NCBI RefSeq assembly: GCF_019249795.2 | Contig: NZ_CP156891.1 | Coordinates: forward strand, 1,940,001-2,004,000 | Length of the DNA stretch: 64,000 nt | DNA from: Segatella copri | Lineage (GTDB): Bacteria > Bacteroidota > Bacteroidia > Bacteroidales > Bacteroidaceae | Reading direction: 5' to 3' | Part shown: one piece after another, positions 26,152 to 33,480 of the stretch | Position numbering within the stretch: position 1 is the first letter of the stretch | How the letters are laid out: each line of letters begins with the position of its first letter | Translations under genes and position numbers: made by a program | Notes under the pieces: model-generated | Database searches by the model: none | The model's input: the letters and a program-made list of their open reading frames with translations, nothing else | Told to the model about the DNA's origin: nothing

Positions 26152-26168
26152 GACAAGAGCCGTGCCAA
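26152..26168 (-). promoter_or_regulatory. Sigma-54 promoter of the exporter operon (TTGGCACG-N4-TTGTC)
   Basis: On the minus strand TGGCACG (26161-26167), four bases, then TTGTC (26152-26156). Consensus is TGGCACG-N4-TTGC(A/T): the -24 box is perfect, the -12 box differs at C and W. With GG at 26165-26166, transcription should start near 26141. No TAnnTTTG box is evident here. Confidence 0.7.
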
Positions 26169-26224
26169 AACAGCATTTCTCCTGATAATCAATTCCTTAG
26201 ATAAAAAGCCTCATTAAACAAACT

Positions 26225-26260
26225 GTCCAACAATTAGACACCGGCGTCTAATTGTTGGAC
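26225..26260. promoter_or_regulatory. Two GTCyAAnnnTTrGAC dyads, upstream activator sites
   Basis: GTCCAACAATTAGAC (26225-26239) and GTCTAATTGTTGGAC (26246-26260), centres 21 bp apart (two helical turns), together a larger perfect inverted repeat. They lie about 90 and 110 bp upstream of the predicted start, the usual place for sites of a sigma-54 activator. The third copy is before the NtrC-like gene (16722-16736). Confidence 0.75.
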
Positions 26261-26334
26261 AGAAACCTCATTATTTATCGGCTTTCGTAAGTACTTGCAT
26301 CAGTCTTCGAAACTATTTATGTTAAAACAGGAAT

Positions 26335-26493
26335 CTAATAATCCTCCATATAACCCTTGGTAAACATATCGTAGGACAGGGCTTCCAGTTCTGAGAGCGT
26401 CATCTGCTCTACCGAATGCTCAATCTTACGTATCAGTTCGTCTCGCTTGAAATCGTCATCATCGCTCAGACGCGATGTAAATCTGTTACTCAT
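26335..26493 (-). CDS. Small acidic protein, 52 residues
   Basis: The frame from ATG 26493 reads 'MSNRFTSRLSDDDDFKRDEL', 'IRKIEHSVEQMTLSELEALS', 'YDMFTKGYMEDY'. The even composition, helical pattern and 'L.ELEALSYDMFTKGYM' make it look like a real small protein rather than noise. It follows ribD on the same strand after 116 bp that carry a dispersed repeat, so it may be the last gene of that transcript. No function can be given. Confidence 0.6.
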   Translation of the reverse strand: MSNRFTSRLSDDDDFKRDELIRKIEHSVEQMTLSELEALSYDMFTKGYMEDY

Positions 26494-26501
26494 TTTTTTG
26501 A

Positions 26502-26565
26502 ATGTTAAGTGTTGAATGTTAAATGTTGAATTGGGTATACGCCACTAAATCTGTGTCATCTGTGA
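26502..26565. repeat. Second copy of the CACAGATGACACAGATT/dyad repeat
   Basis: Compared with 20982-21046 it shares TCTGTGTCATCTGTGAA, the 'GGGYATACGCC' dyad half and a run of 'GTTNAATGTT' units; it lies between ribD and the small gene. Confidence 0.7.
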
Positions 26566-26609
26566 ATTGAAAATCGCTGGCCGAAGGGAAAAGCAAATCT
26601 ATGAGAAGA

Positions 26610-27647
26610 TTACATCCGCTCGTAGGTGTTGATAACATTTCCATCATACGCCTCGTGGCTGATTAACCGGACGTTATGAGGAAGCATAGGCGCTGGCGTT
26701 CCAGAAGTTACGGAGTTTTCCACAGATGTGGACAACAACGTTTCTACCCTGATTTCATCCCAAAGTCCAGCATCGAGGAATGCCTGATGGGTGATGGCGC
26801 CTCCCTCTACTATCAGCGACTGCACCTTATTATTATATAAGTACTGCATGATTTGCTGCAACACTTCCGTCTTGCCCCGTGAGAAATACAGACCTTCGAA
26901 ACAAGGATGATGGCGGTCGATGACCAGGCGCATCGGGTCCTTGCCGCTCCAATCTCTAACGTTGAGCTGACTGTGGTCGCGCTCATCGGTTACGCGGCCT
27001 ATGAGGATGGCATCGTTCTCAGCACGCAACTTGTGGGAGAGCATCTTGGTGAAAGGCGAGGAAATAGCCATACCCCTACCCCCGTTGTCAAGAAAGCCAT
27101 TCGCGGTCTGCGCCCATTTCAGGATGATGTAAGGACGCTGATGGGTGTTAAAGGTGATGAAGCGCTTGTTGAGTTCGAGACATTCCGCCTCCAGAACGCC
27201 TACAGTTACTTCAATGCCTGCCTCGCGAATCTTTCGGATACCGCGGCCCTGAACCTTGGCAAAGGGATCTACGCAGCCGCAAACGCATCGCTTTATTCCT
27301 TTTCTTACTATCAAATCGGCGCAAGGCGGCGTCTTGCCATAATGAGAGCAGGGTTCGAGACTCACATAGATGGTAGCTTGGCTTAATAGATGCTCATCCT
27401 CGGGCTTAACAGATGCAAAGGCGTTGACTTCAGCATGCCCTTCTCCGCATCTTACATGATAGCCTTCGCCGATGATTCTACCATCCCCACTCACGATAAC
27501 GGCTCCCACCATCGGATTGGGTTTGGCATTCTCTCTTCCGTTTTTCGCCAGCTGCAGACAGCGGCGCATAAACATTTCGTCTATTTCCTTTTGCGACAAC
27601 GGTTCGCCCGTCTTCACATTCTGAAAAGAAACATTATTTTGTTCCAT
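26610..27647 (-). CDS. ribD: Riboflavin biosynthesis deaminase/reductase RibD
   Basis: 345 residues. The N-terminal deaminase (about 22-165) has the Zn motifs 'GHAEVNAF' and 'EPCSHYGKTPPCADLI' plus 'NPMVGAVIV'. The C-terminal reductase domain (about 165-345) includes 'LKWAQTANGFLDN' and 'VEGGAITHQAFLDAGLWDEIRVE'. It turns 2,5-diamino-6-ribosylamino-pyrimidinone phosphate into 5-amino-6-ribitylamino-uracil phosphate in two steps with NADPH, in the cytosol. It is transcribed divergently from prmC with only ~40 bp between ribD's start and the promoter of prmC. A 52-residue gene follows it. Confidence 0.95.
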   Translation of the reverse strand: MEQNNVSFQNVKTGEPLSQKEIDEMFMRRCLQLAKNGRENAKPNPMVGAVIVSGDGRIIGEGYHVRCGEGHAEVNAFASVKPEDEHLLSQATIYVSLEPCSHYGKTPPCADLIVRKGIKRCVCGCVDPFAKVQGRGIRKIREAGIEVTVGVLEAECLELNKRFITFNTHQRPYIILKWAQTANGFLDNGGRGMAISSPFTKMLSHKLRAENDAILIGRVTDERDHSQLNVRDWSGKDPMRLVIDRHHPCFEGLYFSRGKTEVLQQIMQYLYNNKVQSLIVEGGAITHQAFLDAGLWDEIRVETLLSTSVENSVTSGTPAPMLPHNVRLISHEAYDGNVINTYERM

Positions 27648-27694
27648 ATCTAAAACTTTTCTTCGTTTTTTACTTACTTTTCGATAAAATGTCG

Positions 27695-27702
27695 TACCTT
27701 TG
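27695..27702 (+). promoter_or_regulatory. -7 promoter element for prmC
   Basis: TACCTTTG matches TAnnTTTG; it is 28 bp before the ATG at 27731 and rules out the more upstream in-frame ATG at 27689. Confidence 0.6.
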
Positions 27703-27730
27703 CTCTCAAATCATAATATACGATTTAGAG

Positions 27731-28609
27731 ATGAAAACGTATCAACAACTTTGGCAATCCATTACCCCTCTATATGAGGCGGGCGAAGCACAGGCTATCG
27801 TCCGCACCGTGCTCGATGTGAAGTACGGAATGACGCTGACCGACATAATCTGCGGCAAAGTTAATGAATTATCTGCAGATGAAGAAAGAAAACTGGAAGA
27901 AATTATCAGAAGATTGCAAAAAAGCGAACCTGTACAGTATGTTCTGGGCGAAGCTGACTTTGCAGGAAGAACCTTCCATGTAGAGCCGGGCGTGCTGATT
28001 CCGAGACCCGAAACGGCGGAACTCTGCGAGTGGATAAAAAAAGATGCGACTGAAAACAAAGGGATTACGGAAGGAGAGAAGGAAGAAAATACCATCCGCA
28101 TCCTGGACATCTGTACGGGTTCGGGCTGCATCGCCATTACGCTGGGACTGGACATCGGCGGCTCGGAGGTTACGGGTTGGGATATTTCGGAAAATGCCTT
28201 GAAGATAGCACAGGGAAATATTGCGCTTCTGGATGCCGGTAACGTAAAAATAGAATATCAAGATGCCCTGAAATTGGCGGAAACATCGGATACCGGAAGA
28301 TGGAACATCATCGTGAGCAATCCCCCGTATATCTGCGAAAAGGAGAAAGCGGATATGGAGAAGAATGTGTTGGAACACGAACCCGGAATCGCCCTCTTCG
28401 TGCCCGATGAAGAGCCTCTGAAGTTCTATAGGGCCATCGCCGAATATGCCTCTTCTGCCCTCAAATCCGGAGGTGCATTATACTTCGAAATCAATCCTAT
28501 CTACGAAAAAGAAACAAGGGAAATGCTGGAAGGATTGGGTTTTAAAGCTATTGATACAAAGGAAGATGCCTTCGGAAAGCAGAGAATGATGCGAGCCGGC
28601 AAATCATAA
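27731..28609 (+). CDS. prmC: Peptide chain release factor N5-glutamine methyltransferase PrmC
   Basis: 292 residues. After a helical N-terminal domain comes the AdoMet-binding fold: 'ILDICTGSGCIAITLGLD' (motif I), 'VTGWDISENALKIAQGN', and the substrate-binding/catalytic 'NPPY' in 'IVSNPPYICEKE'. 'LIPRPETAELCEW' is also typical. It methylates the Gln of the GGQ loop of RF1 and RF2 using S-adenosylmethionine. Start taken at 27731, after the promoter box. It is followed by recX and a comF-like gene on the same strand, each preceded by a 'CTCAAAGTTCAAAGT'-type repeat. Confidence 0.94.
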   Translation: MKTYQQLWQSITPLYEAGEAQAIVRTVLDVKYGMTLTDIICGKVNELSADEERKLEEIIRRLQKSEPVQYVLGEADFAGRTFHVEPGVLIPRPETAELCEWIKKDATENKGITEGEKEENTIRILDICTGSGCIAITLGLDIGGSEVTGWDISENALKIAQGNIALLDAGNVKIEYQDALKLAETSDTGRWNIIVSNPPYICEKEKADMEKNVLEHEPGIALFVPDEEPLKFYRAIAEYASSALKSGGALYFEINPIYEKETREMLEGLGFKAIDTKEDAFGKQRMMRAGKS

Positions 28610-28685
28610 AGTTCAATGTTCAAATCTCAAAGTTCAAAGTAAAATTATCATGTTCAAATCTCAAAGTTCAAAGTATAAAAAGCCG
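28605..28685. repeat. AAGTTCAATGTTCAAATCTCAAAGTTCAAAGT-class repeat, two partial copies
   Basis: Between prmC and recX the unit TTCAAATCTCAAAGTTCAAA occurs twice in a row. Related sequences lie at 7389-7420, 8990-9025 and 29173-29225. The second copy supplies an upstream ATG in frame with recX, which explains the odd N-terminal 'MFKSQSSKYKK' extension. Confidence 0.75.
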
Positions 28686-29177
28686 ATGACCGAGCAGCAG
28701 GCGCTCCTGAAGCTCACCACCCTCTGCACCCAAGCCGAACATTGCTCGCAAGAGATGATCGACAAGATGAAGAAGTGGGAACTGTCCGAAGATGCCATCG
28801 CCAGAAACATGGAATTCCTGACCGAGAAGAAATTCATCGACGATGAACGTTTCGCACGCTTCTTTATCAACGACAAGATAAAATACAACAAGTGGGGACG
28901 CCGGAAGGTGGAACAGGCGCTGTGGATGAAACATATTCCGAAGGACATCTCCGACCCTATCTTCGAAGAGATTGAAGACGACCTGTATATGGAAACCCTC
29001 CTGCCCCTGATGAAAAACAAATATAAAACCATCAAGGCAAAGAACGACTATGAACGCTCGATGAAACTCATCCGCTTTGCCCTGGGAAGAGGATACAGCA
29101 TGGAGGTTATCCACAAATGCATCGACCGGATGAAGGAAGAAGATCTGGGAGACATCGATTTCGAAGAGGAATTCTAA
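28686..29177 (+). CDS. recX: RecX-family regulatory protein
   Basis: 163 residues from ATG 28686. RecX helical repeats: 'QALLKLTTLCTQAEHCSQEMIDKMKKWEL', 'NMEFLTEKKFIDDERFARFFINDKI.YNKWGRRKVEQAL' and 'LIRFALGRGYSMEVIHKCI'. Known role in the family: binds RecA filaments and limits recombinase activity. I reject the ATG at 28650, because its 12 extra residues are encoded by the intergenic repeat. No recA is nearby. Confidence 0.85.
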   Translation: MTEQQALLKLTTLCTQAEHCSQEMIDKMKKWELSEDAIARNMEFLTEKKFIDDERFARFFINDKIKYNKWGRRKVEQALWMKHIPKDISDPIFEEIEDDLYMETLLPLMKNKYKTIKAKNDYERSMKLIRFALGRGYSMEVIHKCIDRMKEEDLGDIDFEEEF

Positions 29178-29226
29178 AGCAAAGCATCAAGTTCAATATC
29201 CAAACCTCAAAATTAAGAGTAAAGCC

Positions 29227-29958
29227 ATGCGTACCAGCCTGTTAAGAGACATATTAGATTTATTCTTCCCCCGAACCTGCGCCATCTGCGGAAATGTGCT
29301 CGCTGGCGGGGAGGAGATGATATGCATAAAATGTCTGTTCCGCATGCCGAGAACCGATACCTGGAAACAGCCCTACGACAACGAGATGGCAAAACTCTTC
29401 TGGCATCTGATTCCCATCGAACGCTGCTGCGCTCTCTTCCATCACATCAGCCATGCTACATCGGCTAGAGCCGTCTACCAACTGAAATACATGCATCATC
29501 CTGAAATGGGAATCTATCTGGGCAGAATGCTGGCAAAGAAGGGGTTAGGCATTCAGTTCTTCGACGGAATAGACGCCATCATCCCCATCCCGCTCACCCG
29601 AAAACGAGAAAAAGAACGCGGCTATAACCAGAGTCTTCTCATCGCCAAAGGTATCCAGCAACTCACCCATCTGACCATCATCAAGGATGCCGTAAAAAGG
29701 AAAAAGTTTAGCGAAAGCCAAACCCACAAGAACCGGCAGGAAAGACAGGAAAACGTGAGCCAGGTTTTTGAAGCCGCAGCAACCTATCATGACGGGCAGG
29801 GCGAGCACCCCATCACGCAACTTGAGGGCAAACATATCCTCATCATCGACGACGTATGCACCACCGGATCCACCATCATCTCCTGTGCGGAAACCCTGAT
29901 AAAAGCAGCCGGAAAGATGAAGATAAGCGTGCTGACTGTAGGTTTCGCACACGACTAA
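29227..29958 (+). CDS. ComF-family phosphoribosyltransferase-like protein
   Basis: 243 residues. The N-terminus has a double zinc motif ('CAICGNVLAGGEEMICIKC'), followed by a type I phosphoribosyltransferase fold whose PRPP-binding loop is 'ILIIDDVCTTGSTI' (about 198-211) and an upstream 'PIPLTRKREKERGYNQS', the ComF hallmark. In other bacteria ComF helps DNA uptake during natural transformation; in Bacteroidetes it is widely present without proven competence. It follows recX after 49 bp that contain a decayed copy of the TTCAAA repeat. Confidence 0.9.
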   Translation: MRTSLLRDILDLFFPRTCAICGNVLAGGEEMICIKCLFRMPRTDTWKQPYDNEMAKLFWHLIPIERCCALFHHISHATSARAVYQLKYMHHPEMGIYLGRMLAKKGLGIQFFDGIDAIIPIPLTRKREKERGYNQSLLIAKGIQQLTHLTIIKDAVKRKKFSESQTHKNRQERQENVSQVFEAAATYHDGQGEHPITQLEGKHILIIDDVCTTGSTIISCAETLIKAAGKMKISVLTVGFAHD

Positions 29959-30025
29959 AGGCCCTTTTTGCCGAGAGTTAAAACATTTTAACCCTAAATA
30001 TAGCCGCCGTGTGCAAAAATCATTG

Positions 30026-30033
30026 TACCTTTG
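30026..30033 (+). promoter_or_regulatory. -7 promoter element for pyrE
   Basis: TACCTTTG matches TAnnTTTG and is 36 bp before the pyrE ATG. Confidence 0.6.
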
Positions 30034-30069
30034 CAAAATAATTAATAATAATTTAATCCTTTAAAGATT

Positions 30070-30702
30070 ATGGACAAACTGAAGAAAGAATTCGCATCTA
30101 AGTTATTGAAAGTAAAGGCAATCAAGTTGCAGCCTAATGATCCATTCACATGGGCTTCTGGCTGGAAGTCACCATTCTATTGCGATAACCGCAAGACTCT
30201 CTCATTCCCAGAACTCCGCAATTATGTAAAGCTTGAGCTCGTTCACGCTATCCTGGAGCAGTTCCCTGAGGCTGATGCTGTAGCCGGAGTAGCTACTGGT
30301 GCCATCGCGCAGGGTGCTTTGGTTGCTGACGAACTGAACATGCCTTTCGTATACGTTCGTTCTAAACCAAAGGATCACGGTATGCAGAACCTCATCGAAG
30401 GTCAGCTCGACCCTAAGGCTAAGGTTGTGGTAGTAGAAGACTTGATTTCTACCGGCGGCAGCTCTCTCAAGGCAGTAGAGGCTCTCCGCAAGAACGGCAA
30501 CGAGATTGTGGGCATGGTAGCTAGCTATACCTATGGTTTCCCTATCGCCGAGAAGGCTTTTGCTGATGCTAACGTAAAGCTGGTTACTTTGACCGACTAT
30601 GAGCACGTAGTGGCAGAGGCTCTGGAGACTGGCTATATCAAACAGGAAGACGTAGAGCTGCTCCACGAGTGGCGCAAGGACCCAGCTAACTGGAAGAAGT
30701 AA
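30070..30702 (+). CDS. pyrE: Orotate phosphoribosyltransferase
   Basis: 210 residues, usual length. PRPP-binding motif 'VVVVEDLISTGGSS' at about 117-130; N-terminal 'KLQPNDPFTWASGWKSPFYCDN', 'GVATGAIAQGALVADEL' and 'KDHGMQNLIEGQ' are orotate PRTase features. It makes orotidine 5'-phosphate in pyrimidine synthesis. The gene starts a run pyrE, SRPBCC-like, argH with short gaps (19 and 14 bp), suggesting one transcript from the promoter at 30026. Codon use (many GCT, GTA, AAG) suggests strong expression. Confidence 0.96.
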   Translation: MDKLKKEFASKLLKVKAIKLQPNDPFTWASGWKSPFYCDNRKTLSFPELRNYVKLELVHAILEQFPEADAVAGVATGAIAQGALVADELNMPFVYVRSKPKDHGMQNLIEGQLDPKAKVVVVEDLISTGGSSLKAVEALRKNGNEIVGMVASYTYGFPIAEKAFADANVKLVTLTDYEHVVAEALETGYIKQEDVELLHEWRKDPANWKK

Positions 30703-30721
30703 TCAAGCTGACCCATCAATA

Positions 30722-31183
30722 ATGAGTACAAGTACATTCGAAAGTAATATCAAACAGATTCCTCACAAACAGGAATCTGTTTACCGTACATTGAGCGATC
30801 TGAACAACCTGCAGATGCTCAAAGACCGATTCGAGCAGGTGAAAGACCAGATTCCGGAAGACAAGAGAAAGGAAATGGAAAAGCTGAAGGACCTCAAGTT
30901 TGATAGCGACAGCATCTCTATCACAGCACCTATGGTGGGTGAAATCAAGATGCGCATCATCGACCGCGAGGAGCCTAAAACCATCAAGTTTGAAACAGAA
31001 AACAGCCCTGTTCCTTTCAACTTCTGGATTCAGCTGCTCCCTACAGGCGAGTTCTCATGCAAAATGAAACTCACCATCAAGGCAGAACTTAACATGTTTA
31101 TCAAGGGTATGGTGAAGAAGCCATTGCAGGAAGGCATCGAAAAAATTGCTGATGCGCTTGCGATGATTCCTTACCAGGATTAA
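30722..31183 (+). CDS. SRPBCC-fold (START-like) protein
   Basis: 153 residues. 'VYRTLSDLNNLQMLKDRF' at the start, central beta strands ('SISITAPMVGEIKMRIIDREEPKTIKFETE', 'FNFWIQLLPTGEFSCKMKLTIKAELN') and a C-terminal amphipathic helix ('PLQEGIEKIADALAMI') fit the SRPBCC/polyketide-cyclase-like ligand-binding fold. Ligand unknown. It is embedded between pyrE and argH in what looks like one operon, an arrangement conserved in Bacteroidales as far as I recall. Confidence 0.75.
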   Translation: MSTSTFESNIKQIPHKQESVYRTLSDLNNLQMLKDRFEQVKDQIPEDKRKEMEKLKDLKFDSDSISITAPMVGEIKMRIIDREEPKTIKFETENSPVPFNFWIQLLPTGEFSCKMKLTIKAELNMFIKGMVKKPLQEGIEKIADALAMIPYQD

Positions 31184-31197
31184 TAAATAAAGAAATT

Positions 31198-32535
31198 ATG
31201 GCACATAAACTTTGGGAAAAGAACTTCGAAGTAAACAAGGAAATTGAAAGATTCACCGTAGGAAGAGACCGCGAACTCGACCTCTATCTCGCCAAGTATG
31301 ACGTGCTGGGCAGTATGGCACACATCACCATGCTCGAAAGCATCGGACTCCTGGAGAAAGATGAACTCACCCAGCTCCTTGCCGAACTGAAAAACATCTA
31401 CGCCATCGCCGACAAGGGCGAATTCGTAATAGAAGACGGCGTGGAAGACGTTCATTCCCAGGTAGAACTGATGCTCACCCAGAAACTGGGCGACATGGGC
31501 AAAAAGATTCATTCGGGTAGATCACGCAACGACCAGGTTCTCGTAGACCTCAAACTCTTCACCCGTCATGAATTGAAGGAGATTGTGGACGCCGTGAAGA
31601 TTCTCTTCGACGAGCTGATTCAGAAGAGCAACCAGTATAAGGACGTGCTGATGCCGGGCTACACCCATCTGCAGGTGGCTATGCCTTCATCATTCGGTCT
31701 CTGGTTTGGCGCTTATGCTGAAGGACTTGCCGATGACATGCTCTTCCTTCAGGCTGCTTACCGCATGACCAACCGCAACCCATTGGGTAGCGCTGCCGGC
31801 TATGGAAGTTCATTCCCATTGAACCGCACCATGACCACCGAACTTCTCGGTTTCGACAGCATGGACTATAATGTGGTTTATGCACAAATGGGCAGAGGAA
31901 AGATGGAGCGCAACGTGGCTTTCGCCATGGCTACCGTGGCAGGAACTTTGGCAAAGATGGCTTTCGACGCCTGTATGTTCAACTGTCAGAACTTCGGTTT
32001 CGTGAAATTGCCTAAGGAGTGCACCACCGGTTCGAGCATCATGCCACACAAGAAGAATCCAGACGTATTCGAGTTGATTCGCGCCAAGAGCAACAAGCTC
32101 CAGAGCCTTCCACAGCAGGTAATGCTCATCATGAACAACCTGCCAGTAGGCTATTTCCGCGATCTCCAGATTATCAAGGAAGTGTTCCTCCCTGCCTTCG
32201 ACGAGTTGAAAGACTGTCTGCAGATGGCTGCCTACATCATCAACAAGATGGAGGTGAACGAGCATATTCTTGACGATCCTCGCTACGACCCTATGTTCTC
32301 AGTAGAAGAAGTGAACCAGCTTGCAGCCAACGGCATGCCATTCCGCGATGCTTACAAGAAGGTAGGACTGGAAATCGAGGCTGGCGAATTCAAGCCAAAC
32401 AAGGATATTCATCATACTCACGAAGGCAGCATCGGCAATCTCTGCAACGACAAGATTCAGGCGCTGTTGGAGCAGACCCTCTCTGAGTTCCACTTCGAGC
32501 GCATGGAGAATGCCGAGAAGAATCTTCTGAAATAA
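31198..32535 (+). CDS. argH: Argininosuccinate lyase
   Basis: 445 residues, within the usual range. Fumarase/aspartase superfamily signature 'GSSIMPHKKNPD' (about 281-292), conserved 'HSGRSRNDQV' (about 100-109) and 'GYTHLQVAMPSSFG'. It splits argininosuccinate into arginine and fumarate in the cytosol. Start at 31198 is 14 bp after the preceding gene and preceded by an A-rich stretch. A gap of 18 bp leads to the next gene. Confidence 0.95.
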   Translation: MAHKLWEKNFEVNKEIERFTVGRDRELDLYLAKYDVLGSMAHITMLESIGLLEKDELTQLLAELKNIYAIADKGEFVIEDGVEDVHSQVELMLTQKLGDMGKKIHSGRSRNDQVLVDLKLFTRHELKEIVDAVKILFDELIQKSNQYKDVLMPGYTHLQVAMPSSFGLWFGAYAEGLADDMLFLQAAYRMTNRNPLGSAAGYGSSFPLNRTMTTELLGFDSMDYNVVYAQMGRGKMERNVAFAMATVAGTLAKMAFDACMFNCQNFGFVKLPKECTTGSSIMPHKKNPDVFELIRAKSNKLQSLPQQVMLIMNNLPVGYFRDLQIIKEVFLPAFDELKDCLQMAAYIINKMEVNEHILDDPRYDPMFSVEEVNQLAANGMPFRDAYKKVGLEIEAGEFKPNKDIHHTHEGSIGNLCNDKIQALLEQTLSEFHFERMENAEKNLLK

Positions 32536-32604
32536 AGACAGAAAGGTTTCTGCATGAAGAATAGCATATATAATAAGGTATATATATATAATAAGGTGAA
32601 GAGC

Positions 32605-33180
32605 ATGGCTGGAATAGCTATGCTCTTACTTTGTTCGTGCGATGCAGAAAACAGCATCAGCACCAAATATCCCTGCCAGTTCTATTTCAAGTCACAATAC
32701 CATCCGGGCACAAGTCTGGAAACAGCCCTCAACGGAACGGGCGTCTACACGATGGTTAGCGCCAAAAAGGTGAAAGGAGCCTGGAATATCTATTCTACAT
32801 TAAACGATGGGAAAAACCAGACGGAAACCATCATCCTCTCTACAGCCAAGGAGAATTATGCCAACTATACCTATTTGGGAGCGGGCAACGACCCTAAAGA
32901 TGCCAGGAAGAATGGCTTCATCATGGGACTTACAAACTTCAGCGGACCTGTAGCCTGGGACCGCCAATGCCCCAACTGTCTGGAACAATATGGCGGCACC
33001 AACTATCCGCTGGAATGGACCGGCAACCGCCAATCGGTAATTTGCGACAAATGCAAACGCATCTACAGCCTGGAAAACGGAACCATCACAAGCGGCGGAA
33101 AGAGCAAAAGCGACAAGCCGCTGATGCAATATCGGGTAACCTACGGCGGCCAAGGAACCGATATATACGTGGGAAACTAA
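32605..33180 (+). CDS. Lipoprotein with two CxxC pairs, unknown function
   Basis: 191 residues from ATG 32605, which has an AAGGTGAAGAG leader; an earlier in-frame ATG (32554) would add 17 residues ('MKNSIYNKVYIYNKVKS'), encoded by a TATAATAAGGT direct repeat. The start is a lipoprotein signal ('MAGIAMLLLCSC', lipobox LCSC). The body has 'CPNCLEQYGG' and 'CDKCKRIYSLENG' ~30 residues apart, a likely zinc ribbon, rare in an exported lipoprotein, and a C-terminal strand 'QYRVTYGGQGTDIYVG'. Similar short proteins occur singly in Prevotellaceae; I know no function. Confidence 0.7.
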   Translation: MAGIAMLLLCSCDAENSISTKYPCQFYFKSQYHPGTSLETALNGTGVYTMVSAKKVKGAWNIYSTLNDGKNQTETIILSTAKENYANYTYLGAGNDPKDARKNGFIMGLTNFSGPVAWDRQCPNCLEQYGGTNYPLEWTGNRQSVICDKCKRIYSLENGTITSGGKSKSDKPLMQYRVTYGGQGTDIYVGN

Positions 33181-33240
33181 GCAGAAATGGAGGGCAAACG
33201 AAAAAAAATGGCGCTTTCTTATCTTAAAAAATGTAAATCG

Positions 33241-33272
33241 TTTGGAGATTTAAAGAAATAGCATTACCTTTG
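33241..33272 (+). promoter_or_regulatory. Promoter for the tRNA-Gly/tRNA-Leu pair
   Basis: TTTG (33241-33244), 20 bp, TACCTTTG (33265-33272): full consensus; the tRNA starts 12 bp later. Confidence 0.8.
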
Positions 33273-33284
33273 CACCCACATAAC

Positions 33285-33357
33285 GCGGAAATAGCTCAGT
33301 TGGTAGAGCACAACCTTGCCAAGGTTGGGGTCGCGGGTCCGAGTCCCGTTTTCCGCT
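33285..33357 (+). tRNA. tRNA-Gly(GCC)
   Basis: A 7-bp acceptor stem GCGGAAA/TTTCCGC, D arm AGCTC..GAGC, anticodon arm CAACC-TTGCCAA-GGTTG with anticodon GCC, T arm CGGGT..GTCCCG type. No encoded CCA (sequence continues CAA). Confidence 0.95.
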
Positions 33358-33377
33358 CAACTCTTAACGTTTACCAT

Positions 33378-33463
33378 GCCGCAATGGTGGAATTGGTAGA
33401 CACGAGGGACTTAAAATCCCTTGGCCAGTAATGGCTGTGCGGGTTCGAGTCCCGCTCGCGGCA
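33378..33463 (+). tRNA. tRNA-Leu(TAA)
   Basis: A class II tRNA with long variable arm (TTGGCCAGTAATGGCTG). Acceptor GCCGCAA/TCGCGGC, with one A-C mismatch; anticodon loop CTTAAAA gives TAA. T loop GTTCGAGTC is intact. The next gene starts 17 bp after it. Confidence 0.95.
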
Positions 33464-33480
33464 CCTTAAAGTTTTTCCTT

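Noticed and set aside
33421..33480. Start of the DUF4369/thioredoxin-like protein at 33421.
   Set aside because: This lies within tRNA-Leu; a proper lipoprotein signal starts at 33481.
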